Shown piece by piece: positions 15,922 through 23,380 of a stretch of DNA of 40,143 bases. Numbering within the stretch: position 1 is the first letter of the stretch; each line of letters starts with the position of its first letter. The stretch lies in NCBI GenBank assembly GCA_039812085.1, contig JBDHZU010000005.1:1-40143 (forward strand), written 5' to 3'. This DNA is from JBDHZU01 sp039812085 (GTDB lineage Bacteria > Actinomycetota > Actinomycetes > S36-B12 > UBA10799). The notes under the pieces were generated by a model that did no database searches, was not told where the DNA came from, and saw only the letters and a list, made by a program, of their open reading frames with translations. The translations under genes and the position numbers were made by a program.

Positions 15922-16808
15922 CCCAGTACCTGCGCGACGTCAAAGCGCGCGCCACTAGCACGCTGGAACAAGCCGGGATTGATACCAGCGAGGCCGACGT
16001 GATCACCCTGCTTGCGCATGTCCTTGATGTGACTAAGGGAAACCTCGTCCTGATCGACGAACTTTCCGATGAGGAAGCTGGGCAGTTCGACCACCTTGTT
16101 CAGCAGCGAGCCCAACGCATCCCGCTGCAACATCTCACTGGAATCGCGGGTTTCTGTGAACTGGACTTACAAGTGGGTTCGGGGGTTTTTGTTCCGCGAC
16201 CAGAAACAGAGACGTTGGTCCAGTTGGCTCGTCAGTTTCTGCATGAGTCTGCCGGTGAACAGCCCGTCGTCGTTGACCTATGTACGGGATCTGCCGCAAT
16301 TCCACTCGCTATCGCTACCAGCGCCAGCGTGCAGGCGTTTGGTCTAGAACTCAGTGAAGCTGCATTCGACTGGGCGCAACGCAACGTCGATGCGTATGGA
16401 CAACTACTTGCTGAACGAGATTCGACGGTCGAACTGTTGAACGTGGACGCGACCACTGCCATCAGCGCGCTCCCGCAATTAATGGGAGCAGTCAACGTGG
16501 TCACCACCAATCCGCCGTACATCCCGGACGGTGCAATTCCGCGTGACCCAGAAGTACGTGACCACGATCCTGCGATGGCTCTGTACGGGGGAGCCGATGG
16601 TTTGACGATCATGCGCGAACTAATCGGCCAAGCCCACGAGCTGCTGGTCGATGGGGGAGTCCTACTGATCGAACACGGTGACGAACAAGCCGACTCAGTT
16701 AGGCAGGCGATTGCCGATCAGGGTGGCTTTGTTCAACTGACGGATCACCCGGATCTTGCTGGCCGTCCTCGGGTAGCGCGGGCGGTTCGGGCGTACTCGG
16801 ATCAATAA
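15918..16808 (+). CDS. prmC: Release factor glutamine methyltransferase PrmC (HemK)
   Basis: A 296-residue SAM-dependent enzyme that N5-methylates the glutamine of the GGQ motif in release factors. An N-terminal helical domain (1-85) precedes the Rossmann methyltransferase fold. VVDLCTGSAAIPLAIA is motif I, and NPPY (residues 198-201) is the catalytic motif that clamps the glutamine. The GTG start overlaps the prfA stop. The last 110 nt overlap the convergent tsaC-like gene on the opposite strand, an unusually long antisense overlap between two real genes. Confidence 0.96.
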   Translation: MTQYLRDVKARATSTLEQAGIDTSEADVITLLAHVLDVTKGNLVLIDELSDEEAGQFDHLVQQRAQRIPLQHLTGIAGFCELDLQVGSGVFVPRPETETLVQLARQFLHESAGEQPVVVDLCTGSAAIPLAIATSASVQAFGLELSEAAFDWAQRNVDAYGQLLAERDSTVELLNVDATTAISALPQLMGAVNVVTTNPPYIPDGAIPRDPEVRDHDPAMALYGGADGLTIMRELIGQAHELLVDGGVLLIEHGDEQADSVRQAIADQGGFVQLTDHPDLAGRPRVARAVRAYSDQ

Positions 16809-17439
16809 CGTCGGCGACTGATCGAAGTTGATCCAGGCTGATCGCTCCGGGTCTGACCAAGGTGGGGACCGGGCCTGTCACATCAATCACCGTGGACGGT
16901 CGTTGTTCCGGCAGCGGACCCACATCGAAGTACATCGTCGCGGCTTCGGCGAAAGAACTTGCGGCCTGCTCGCAGGTCACGGGTGCTGGGGACCCCGCGA
17001 TGTTGGCAGCGGTCAGCGCCAGTGGACCGACCTCATGCGCCAGTTGCCAGGCGACCGGATGCAGCGGCATCCGAACCGACACCGTGTGGTCCCCCGGGGC
17101 AGACACTGACCAGGTCAGTGCCGGTTGAGTACGCCCGATGACCGTCAACATCCCCGGCCAGAACGCTTGCATCAAGGCGCGCGCCGCAGAACTGACATCG
17201 ACCAACAGCCCATCGGCAGTGACGGTTCGCCCAATCGCGACGGGTAAGGGAAGGGTGTCGTCCCGATTCTTCATGTGTCGGATACGTGCCACTCCATCGA
17301 CGCGAAACGCATCAGTCGCTAGTGCATACGACGATTCCGTTGGTACGACGACCACTTGGCCGCGTCGCACCGCGGTCACGGCGGAACTGATCGCTGCCGC
17401 CAACTCACGCGGATCGGTCGCATCGACTTGCCGGATCAC
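16699..17439 (-). CDS. tsaC: TsaC/Sua5/YrdC-family protein, reversed orientation and altered motifs
   Basis: A 246-residue member of the family that makes L-threonylcarbamoyl-AMP for the t6A modification of ANN-decoding tRNAs. Recognisable parts are VVVPTESSYAL, the KNR of HMKNRDD, FWPGMLTVI, VRMPLHP and LTAANIAGSP. Several usually invariant positions differ: PTESSYAL replaces the PT(D/E)xxYG pattern, and AAN replaces SAN. In Mycobacterium and Streptomyces this locus reads with its neighbours; here it is on the other strand. About 36 C-terminal residues, rich in Pro, Glu, Asp and Gln, lie in the antisense of prmC. The GTG start at 17439 is 78 bp from the divergent glyA. The family is sure; catalytic competence is uncertain. 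Confidence 0.83.
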   Translation of the reverse strand: MIRQVDATDPRELAAAISSAVTAVRRGQVVVVPTESSYALATDAFRVDGVARIRHMKNRDDTLPLPVAIGRTVTADGLLVDVSSAARALMQAFWPGMLTVIGRTQPALTWSVSAPGDHTVSVRMPLHPVAWQLAHEVGPLALTAANIAGSPAPVTCEQAASSFAEAATMYFDVGPLPEQRPSTVIDVTGPVPTLVRPGAISLDQLRSVADVIDPSTPEPPALPEDGQQDPGDPSVEQSHPDRQSPA

Positions 17440-17505
17440 TCACGCAACTTATCTGGTGGATCTTTTCTCGTCCGGTGCTTGCTCGGTCTTGGTTGGGTCG
17501 GGACG

Positions 17506-17511
17506 TAGACT
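17506..17511 (+). promoter_or_regulatory. Candidate leaderless -10 box of glyA
   Basis: TAGACT (TANNNT) ends 6 nt before the glyA ATG, so the transcript probably starts at the ATG. No Shine-Dalgarno sequence is seen at a useful distance. Confidence 0.5.
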
Positions 17512-17517
17512 GCCGAT

Positions 17518-18777
17518 ATGACTGATGCGCCATTCTGGGGTTCCGATTTCAACGCATTGACCGACGAGGATCCGGAGATTGCTTCGATCCTGTTGTCCGA
17601 ATTGGAACGAGCGCGCAGCGGACTGCAGTTGATTGCCAGCGAGAACTTCACCAGCCCAGCGGTACTGGCTGCGCTGGGGTCCACATTGAGCAACAAGTAC
17701 GCAGAGGGATACCCCGGTCGGCGTTACTACGGAGGGTGCGCCGAGGTCGATAAGGCCGAGACCCTGGGTATCGAGCGAGCAAAGGCCCTCTTCGAGGCTG
17801 ACCATGCCAACCTTCAACCACACTCCGGAGCGAGTGCAAACATCGCCGTTTACGGTGCGTTCTGTAAGCCGGGCGACACCATTCTCGCGATGAGTCTGCC
17901 GCACGGTGGACACCTCACCCATGGCACCAAGGTGTCGTTCTCGGGTAAGTGGTTCAACGCTGTGCACTACGGGGTGGACCCTCAAACCGAAGACATCGAC
18001 TATGACCAGGTTCGTGATCTGGCGCGCGAGCATCAGCCCAAGATGATCATTTGTGGCGGCTCGGCTATCCCGCGTTTGATCGACTTTGCTGCTTTCCGAG
18101 AGATTGCCGATGAGGTTGGGGCGATCCTCATGGTTGATGCGGCGCACTTCATTGGGCTGGTTGCCGGTAAGGCGATCCCCAGTCCCGTGCCATACGCCGA
18201 TGTGGTCACTTTCACCACGCACAAGGTTCTGCGTGGCCCGCGTGGCGGCATGATCCTGAGCAAGGAGGAGCACGCTGCCGCGATCGACAAAGCCGTGTTC
18301 CCGATGATGCAGGGTGGGCCGCTCATGCACTGCGTGGCAGCCAAGGCAGTAGCTCTTAAGGAAGCCGCTAGTCCCGAATACGCTCAGTACGCCCAGCAGG
18401 TGATTACTAACGCCCAAGTGCTTACCGAAGCTTTGGCCAAGGAGGGCATGCGCCCAGTCACTGGTGGAACCGATACTCACCTGGCACTGCTCGACCTCCA
18501 AGGAATCGGAGTATCCGGTACTGATGCTGAGACGCGTTGCGATGCAGCCGGGATCGTGCTGAACAAGAACGCCATCCCGAATGACCCACAACCGCCGTCG
18601 ATTGCCTCCGGTATTCGAGTGGGAACGCCCAGCGTGACCACGCAGGGAATGGCTGAGGAGCAAATGGCCACGATCGGTTCACTGATCGGCCGTGCGGTTC
18701 GTGGTGAGGATTCCGAAGAAATCCGCGGCGAGGTGGAACAACTGGTGACTGCTTTCCCCGCGTACCCTCGGGGTTAA
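17518..18777 (+). CDS. glyA: Serine hydroxymethyltransferase
   Basis: A 419-residue PLP enzyme interconverting serine plus tetrahydrofolate with glycine plus 5,10-methylene-tetrahydrofolate, the main source of one-carbon units. The PLP lysine is Lys236 in TTHKVLRGPRGG (most homologues have THKTLRGPRGG). NKYAEGYPGRRYYGG and HSGASANIAVY are family signatures. The ATG at 17518 is probably leaderless. The stop overlaps the start of wecA (TAATG), so the two are coupled. Placement between the tsaC-like gene and wecA matches Streptomyces. Confidence 0.97.
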   Translation: MTDAPFWGSDFNALTDEDPEIASILLSELERARSGLQLIASENFTSPAVLAALGSTLSNKYAEGYPGRRYYGGCAEVDKAETLGIERAKALFEADHANLQPHSGASANIAVYGAFCKPGDTILAMSLPHGGHLTHGTKVSFSGKWFNAVHYGVDPQTEDIDYDQVRDLAREHQPKMIICGGSAIPRLIDFAAFREIADEVGAILMVDAAHFIGLVAGKAIPSPVPYADVVTFTTHKVLRGPRGGMILSKEEHAAAIDKAVFPMMQGGPLMHCVAAKAVALKEAASPEYAQYAQQVITNAQVLTEALAKEGMRPVTGGTDTHLALLDLQGIGVSGTDAETRCDAAGIVLNKNAIPNDPQPPSIASGIRVGTPSVTTQGMAEEQMATIGSLIGRAVRGEDSEEIRGEVEQLVTAFPAYPRG

Positions 18778-19895
18778 TGCGCGAGTACCTCCTTTGTCTG
18801 CTGACCGCTGCGGCGGTCACGTATTTGACGACGCCATTGGCACGTCGTCTGGCGATCAAAGCGGGCGCGATGGCAGAGGTGCGCGACCGTGATGTTCACG
18901 ATGAACCCACTCCCCGCTGGGGTGGCCTCGCGATGTTCATGGGCCTGCTTGCTGGATTAGTCCTCGCCAGTCAGCTCCCACTGATGAGTGCGGTCTTTGA
19001 AACCAACCGTCAACCGTTGGCCTTGCTCACGGGAAGCTCGATCATCGTCGTGCTGGGTTTGATCGATGACCGTTGGGGTTTGGATGCTCCGACCAAGTTC
19101 CTCGGGCAGGTCATTGCTGCTGGTTCGATGGCGATGCTGGGAATCCAGATGCTCTGGTTGCCGTTGTTCGGCACTTTCGTCCTCGACCCCTTGGCCTCGG
19201 TTCTGCTCACCGTCTTAGTCGTCGTGCTCACGATCAATGCCGTCAACTTCGTCGATGGCTTAGACGGATTAGCGGCCGGAATCGTGGGAATCGCAGCGGT
19301 CGCGCTCTTCACCTATTCCTACGCGTTGAGCGTAGGATTCCAGATTGAACGCGCCACCTTGGCCACGCTCATCTGCGCACTGCTTGCTGGTATGTGCGCG
19401 GGCTTCCTTCCCCACAATCTGAACCCGGCCCGAATCTTCATGGGCGATACCGGGTCGATGCTGATCGGTCTCATGCTGGCTGCGTCCATGATTACGCTCA
19501 CTGGTCAGGTCGACCCCAGCACCTTGAAGGGTCCGTTGGGAATCCCCACGATTCTGCCGATCCTGCTGCCCGTCGCTGTGATCAGTTTGCCGTTGCTGGA
19601 TGTTGCGCTCGCTGTCGTTCGTCGTACCCGCCAACGCCGCAGTCCGTTCGCCCCCGATAAGCAGCACCTGCATCACCGCTTGATCGAGATGGGGCATAGC
19701 CAGCGGCGGGCAGTGACTCTCATGTACGCATGGACAGCGCTGCTGGCATTCACCGCAGTGTCGTTCGCTTTCGTTCAACCCCTGATCATTCCGCTGGCGA
19801 TTTTCGTGATTGGAACGGCGGTGTTGGTCTTTCTGGTGTTGCGCCCACCTCGCATCACCACACCTGGCGTCCCGCATGACGTTCCAGCAGCTTGA
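18777..19895 (+). CDS. wecA: WecA/TagO-type undecaprenyl-phosphate sugar-1-phosphate transferase
   Basis: A 372-residue polytopic membrane enzyme (about ten helices) of the MraY/WecA/TagO family. It transfers a sugar-1-phosphate from a UDP-sugar, in this position usually GlcNAc, to a polyprenyl phosphate. This starts a cell-envelope glycan such as the arabinogalactan linker (Rfe/WecA of Mycobacterium) or a teichoic acid. Signatures are the Asp pair in LGLIDDRWG, NAVNFVDGLDGLAAG, FMGDTGSMLIG and the HLHHRL motif. The ATG overlaps the glyA stop. The gene regularly precedes the atp operon in actinobacteria. The substrate sugar is inferred from context. Confidence 0.93.
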   Translation: MREYLLCLLTAAAVTYLTTPLARRLAIKAGAMAEVRDRDVHDEPTPRWGGLAMFMGLLAGLVLASQLPLMSAVFETNRQPLALLTGSSIIVVLGLIDDRWGLDAPTKFLGQVIAAGSMAMLGIQMLWLPLFGTFVLDPLASVLLTVLVVVLTINAVNFVDGLDGLAAGIVGIAAVALFTYSYALSVGFQIERATLATLICALLAGMCAGFLPHNLNPARIFMGDTGSMLIGLMLAASMITLTGQVDPSTLKGPLGIPTILPILLPVAVISLPLLDVALAVVRRTRQRRSPFAPDKQHLHHRLIEMGHSQRRAVTLMYAWTALLAFTAVSFAFVQPLIIPLAIFVIGTAVLVFLVLRPPRITTPGVPHDVPAA

Positions 19896-19922
19896 GTGCG
19901 CTGAGGTAGCGTCTGTTGTCTG

Positions 19923-20411
19923 ATGAGTGATTCCGAATCAGCCGCTGAAACCCAGCCCAGCCCCAACTCTGCTGCCGCCAATGACCGGCGACTACTGGTG
20001 ATCCCACTGACCGCAGTGATCATCACGGGCGTCATCGTGTCGTTGATCTGTGCATTGACTGTCGGTGGGTCTGGCCTGGTGTCGGCCGTGCTGGGAACGC
20101 TCGTGGTGGCAGCCTTCTTCGGCATTGCCCAATTCATCGTGGCGAGAGTGCTTCGCAACAATCCCGCACTGGCGATGAACGTGGCGTTGCTGGTGTACGT
20201 ACTACAGATGGCAGTCCTCATGGGGCTGATGCTGTTGCTGCGCAATGCATCGTTCCTTGCCCCGAAGGCATTTGCTGCTGCGATCCTCGCGTGTGCCCTG
20301 GCATGGACAGCGGCAGCAGTGTGGGCGCAGTTGTCAGCCAAGGTGTTGTATGTCGAACCGGGAACAGCTCCAGATGGCTTCACCGTGCCGGGTGAACCGC
20401 CCACAGATTGA
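19923..20411 (+). CDS. atpI: Four-helix membrane protein, AtpI-like (ATP synthase protein I position)
   Basis: A 162-residue protein with a hydrophilic Ser/Pro/Ala-rich N terminus (1-22) and four hydrophobic segments at roughly 25-47, 50-72, 83-105 and 115-136. Both its place between wecA and the ATP synthase genes and its topology match the small protein found there in Streptomyces and Mycobacterium (Rv1303 type). AtpI proteins are linked to c-ring assembly or stability. No catalytic motif is seen. The ATG at 19923 has no clear Shine-Dalgarno sequence; TAGCGT ends 10 nt upstream. The assignment rests mostly on position and topology. Confidence 0.66.
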   Translation: MSDSESAAETQPSPNSAAANDRRLLVIPLTAVIITGVIVSLICALTVGGSGLVSAVLGTLVVAAFFGIAQFIVARVLRNNPALAMNVALLVYVLQMAVLMGLMLLLRNASFLAPKAFAAAILACALAWTAAAVWAQLSAKVLYVEPGTAPDGFTVPGEPPTD

Positions 20412-20485
20412 GATTTTGGTGGCATTCGGCGCAAGTTGAGCCGATCGGGGCTGTGGCGGTCAGTCATGGGCCACACAAGGTTTGC

Positions 20486-20491
20486 TAAGTT
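20486..20491 (+). promoter_or_regulatory. Candidate -10 box ahead of the AtpZ-like gene and atp operon
   Basis: TAAGTT (TANNNT) ends 8 nt before the ATG at 20500, compatible with a leaderless or near-leaderless start for the downstream ATP synthase genes. The -35 is weak. Confidence 0.4.
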
Positions 20492-20499
20492 TCGCACCA

Positions 20500-20790
20500 A
20501 TGACCGCGAAACCCCCCGCAACCGCAGGCACTCCGTCCCCGACAGACACAGCGTGGCTGATCATCGGACGACTCATTGCCGGCGTAGCAATCTATGGCGG
20601 GATCGGGTGGTTACTCGGTTTGTGGCTGGGCAATGAGACCTTGTTCGCCGCTATCGGAGTTGTCTTCGGTTTGGCGGCCAGTCTCCTGCTCATCTACTAC
20701 CGGCTCACACATGAGTCGGCTGCAGACGTTGAGGCATTGGAAGGATTGGGCCGCATGAAGCGCAGGTCGTCGGAGGTAACCGGTGGCTAA
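20500..20790 (+). CDS. Two-helix AtpZ/AtpI-family protein
   Basis: A 96-residue protein with a Pro/Thr-rich N terminus and two transmembrane helices (about 19-37 and 45-65) carrying the glycine-rich pattern YGGIGWLLGLWLG typical of AtpZ-like proteins (ATP synthase gene 1 family). The tail is charged. I chose ATG 20500; an in-frame TTG six codons earlier has no support. The stop overlaps the atpB GTG start by 8 nt, indicating coupling to subunit a. With the AtpI-like protein it gives two accessory membrane proteins before atpB. The family's exact role (c-ring assembly, Mg2+/Ca2+ transport proposals) is unsettled. Confidence 0.75.
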   Translation: MTAKPPATAGTPSPTDTAWLIIGRLIAGVAIYGGIGWLLGLWLGNETLFAAIGVVFGLAASLLLIYYRLTHESAADVEALEGLGRMKRRSSEVTGG

Positions 20791-21610
20791 CCCCTCGTCA
20801 GTTGTTGCCGGAGAGTTCGACTGCCACCTGTATGGAAACTGTGGTTTCCCTGCTCCCGGCACGGAGATCTTCCAGTTCAACGAGATCGTTCATTTCAGTG
20901 TTTTCGGCATCGACTTCTCTATCGCCAAACCAACGATTCTGTTGTTGTTGGTTTCGCTGATCATCATCGTTTTCTTCTCCATCGCTTTCCTCAAGCCCAA
21001 GCTGGTTCCCAGCAAGGTGCAGAGCATCGGAGAGGTCTCCTACGTCTTTGTTCGGGACCAAATCAGCCGCGAGACGATTGGTAAGGCAGGGGACCGGTTC
21101 GTTCCGTTCCTGTTTGCCTTGTTCTTCTTCGTCTTCTTGAACAACTTCATGGGCATTGTTCCTGGGGCGCAGTTCCCGGCGACGAGCTTGTTCGTCTACC
21201 CGTTGGTGCTGGCGTTGATCGTGTGGGTCACCTACATGTTCATCGGGATGAAGCACCAAGGCCCACTGAAGTTCTTCACCAACATGATGTTCCCGCCTGG
21301 AGTTCCCGCTGGAGTGCTGGGAATCCTCGCGCCAATCGAGTTCCTGTCGAACATCATCGTCCGCCCGTTCACGCTGGCTGTTCGACTTATGGCCAACATG
21401 TTCGCCGGCCACCTTTTGCTCACCGTGTTCATCGTCGCTTCGATCTACCTGTTCAGCCCGTCAGTTATTGGCATTCTCGGGTCGGCAGCATCGGGCTTGA
21501 TGACGGTGATCATGACGGGCTTCGAGTTCATGATCGAAGCTCTGCAGGCCTACATCTTTACTCTCTTGACCGCTTCGTACATTGCAGGATCGCTCTCACA
21601 CGAGCACTAA
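20783..21610 (+). CDS. atpB: ATP synthase F0 subunit a
   Basis: A 275-residue membrane subunit forming the two proton half-channels against the c-ring. The essential arginine lies in RPFTLAVRLMANMFAGH, the strongest family signature, followed by the C-terminal GFEFMIEALQAYIFTLLTASYI. GTG 20783 has GGAGG 6 nt upstream and overlaps the AtpZ-like gene. It opens the structural part of the complete atpBEFHAGDC operon, the standard actinobacterial order. Five to six helices are visible. Confidence 0.97.
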   Translation: MANPSSVVAGEFDCHLYGNCGFPAPGTEIFQFNEIVHFSVFGIDFSIAKPTILLLLVSLIIIVFFSIAFLKPKLVPSKVQSIGEVSYVFVRDQISRETIGKAGDRFVPFLFALFFFVFLNNFMGIVPGAQFPATSLFVYPLVLALIVWVTYMFIGMKHQGPLKFFTNMMFPPGVPAGVLGILAPIEFLSNIIVRPFTLAVRLMANMFAGHLLLTVFIVASIYLFSPSVIGILGSAASGLMTVIMTGFEFMIEALQAYIFTLLTASYIAGSLSHEH

Positions 21611-21681
21611 GAAAAGAAAACAACCCATAGACCCACTCCGTGCGGAAACTCCACACGGAACGGCAGAGAAGGACGGAACAG

Positions 21682-21909
21682 ATGCTCTCAGTCATCGCAG
21701 AAGTCACCGGAAGCCTCGGTGCTGTCGGTTACGGTCTGGCGGCCATTGGCCCCGGCATCGGTATCGGCATCATCTTCGGTAACGGCGTTCAGGCGATCGC
21801 TCGTCAGCCAGAGGCTTACGGCGTTATTCGCCAGAACATGTTCATCGGCTTCGCGCTCGCGGAAGCTCTTGCACTCTTGGGCTTCGTTGCCCCGTTCGTT
21901 TTCAAGTAA
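21682..21909 (+). CDS. atpE: ATP synthase F0 subunit c
   Basis: A 75-residue two-helix proteolipid forming the rotor ring. Helix 1 has the glycine repeat GPGIGIGIIFGNG, the polar loop is ARQPE, and helix 2 carries the proton-binding glutamate in FALAEALAL. The residues after this Glu are Ala-Leu-Ala-Leu, without the Ser/Thr ligands of Na+-type rings, so proton coupling is expected. ATG 21682 has GAGAAGGA 8 nt upstream; the in-frame extension to 21640 is charged and unlike the family. The 71-nt gap before it is the longest in this part of the operon. Confidence 0.97.
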   Translation: MLSVIAEVTGSLGAVGYGLAAIGPGIGIGIIFGNGVQAIARQPEAYGVIRQNMFIGFALAEALALLGFVAPFVFK

Positions 21910-21945
21910 GCCGACCGACCACCAACTCCTGAAAGGGAGTGAGTA

Positions 21946-22500
21946 ATGACTGAGATCCTTGCCTCCGGTGGAGGCGAAGGGGACTTCAACGTTCTCGGTG
22001 TGCCATTGGGTGAGTTCATCATCGGTGGTCTCGCCTTCCTCATCGTCTTCGGTGTGCTGGCCAAGCTGTTATTGCCGAAGATCAAGCAGGCCCTGGAAGA
22101 ACGCGAAGAAGCGATCAAGGGCGGCTTGGAGAAGGCAGAACAAGCTCAGGCAGAAGCTGCGGCTCTGCTCGCAGCCAACGATGATGCGTTGGCCAAGGCA
22201 CGCGAAGAAGCTGCGGAGATCCGTACCCAGGCGCAAGCCGAGCGGGCACAGATCATCGAGGACGCTCGCCAGGAAGCACGCGAAGCTGCTGCCAAGGAGA
22301 CGGCTGCGGCACAGGCTCAGATCGCCGCTGATAAAGCCAAGGCGCAGTCTGAACTGCAGAAGTCGGTGGGCACTATGGCCACCGATCTTGCTGGCCGCAT
22401 CGTTGGAGACCAGATGTTGGATCGTGACCGTGCTTCCGCTGTCGTTGATGGGTTCATCAACGAATTGGAGTCGGCCGCACCACAAGGTTCGGGGTCCTGA
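21946..22500 (+). CDS. atpF: ATP synthase F0 subunit b
   Basis: A 184-residue peripheral-stalk subunit with one N-terminal membrane helix (about 21-44) and a long charged coiled coil rich in Glu, Ala, Lys and Gln that reaches F1. AAAGGGAGTGAGTA precedes the ATG as ribosome-binding site. The stop overlaps the atpH start (TGATG). b and delta are separate proteins here, unlike Mycobacterium, where the second b-like part is fused to delta. Confidence 0.95.
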   Translation: MTEILASGGGEGDFNVLGVPLGEFIIGGLAFLIVFGVLAKLLLPKIKQALEEREEAIKGGLEKAEQAQAEAAALLAANDDALAKAREEAAEIRTQAQAERAQIIEDARQEAREAAAKETAAAQAQIAADKAKAQSELQKSVGTMATDLAGRIVGDQMLDRDRASAVVDGFINELESAAPQGSGS

Positions 22501-23318
22501 TGCTGGGATCGAGCAGGACATCAATGGCAGGCATCGTCGAGTCGCTTAACGCGAGCTACGACGGTTCTGCTGATGCCACGGCATACCGAACGGCAGGCGA
22601 AGAACTGCTCGAGGTATCCACCCTGCTCGGCAGTGAACGCACACTGCGCACGACGTTGGCTGACTCGTCCATCTCTGCGGACGCCAAGAAAGGTCTGCTG
22701 GCGTCACTGTTCGGGTCGCTTTCTGCCCCAGCTACTGAGACGTTGGGCAAGATCGTCAACTCTCGCTGGTCATCCGATTCAGATTTGGTGGACGCCGTTG
22801 AGCAAGCAGGCGACATTCTCGTGCTGATGGGTGCGGAGGCAGACGGCCGCAGTGACCAAGTGGAAGAAGAACTTTTCCGATTTGGCCGTGCGATCGACGC
22901 CAACCCCGACCTGCAGATGGCGTTGACCAACCCGGCTACTCCGGCGGAGGCAAAGACCGGAATTGTTCGCAGTCTCTTGGAGAACAAGGCCGAAGGTGAG
23001 ACGAATCTTCTGGTCGGGCACATCGCCGCCAGTCTTCGCGGTCGTCGTTTCCAAGATGCGATCAGCTCAGTCAGTGAACTGGCGGCTGATCGGCGGGGCC
23101 GAGTGGTCGCCGTCGTGCGGTCTGCCGTAGAGCTGAATGACGATCAACAAGCCCGACTTGCTGGTGTTCTGGCCAAGCTGCACGGCCGCGACATCGAATT
23201 GAATATCGAAATCGATCCCACCGTTATCGGAGGCATCGAAGTCCGAGTTGGTGACGAAGTCATCGATGGAACGTCCGCAAACCGACTGGAACAAGCCCGT
23301 CGCCGCATGGCGGGCTAA
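22500..23318 (+). CDS. atpH: ATP synthase F1 subunit delta
   Basis: A 272-residue subunit joining the peripheral stalk to the top of F1. It is longer than the roughly 180 residues of E. coli delta but matches the length of Streptomyces delta, which has an extended N-terminal half. The C-terminal signature GGIEVRVGDEVIDGT is conserved. ATG 22500 overlaps the atpF stop; an internal ATG at codon 9 is an alternative start. No b-type membrane helix is present at the N terminus. Confidence 0.95.
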   Translation: MLGSSRTSMAGIVESLNASYDGSADATAYRTAGEELLEVSTLLGSERTLRTTLADSSISADAKKGLLASLFGSLSAPATETLGKIVNSRWSSDSDLVDAVEQAGDILVLMGAEADGRSDQVEEELFRFGRAIDANPDLQMALTNPATPAEAKTGIVRSLLENKAEGETNLLVGHIAASLRGRRFQDAISSVSELAADRRGRVVAVVRSAVELNDDQQARLAGVLAKLHGRDIELNIEIDPTVIGGIEVRVGDEVIDGTSANRLEQARRRMAG

Positions 23319-23380
23319 CCACAGACCACAACCTGTACGCCAGACCGCGCACGCGGTCGACGAGAGAAAGAGAAGAGAGC

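Noticed and set aside
17449..18663. 404-codon minus-strand open frame
   Set aside because: Antisense of glyA; its composition follows the codon bias of glyA and no domain is recognisable.
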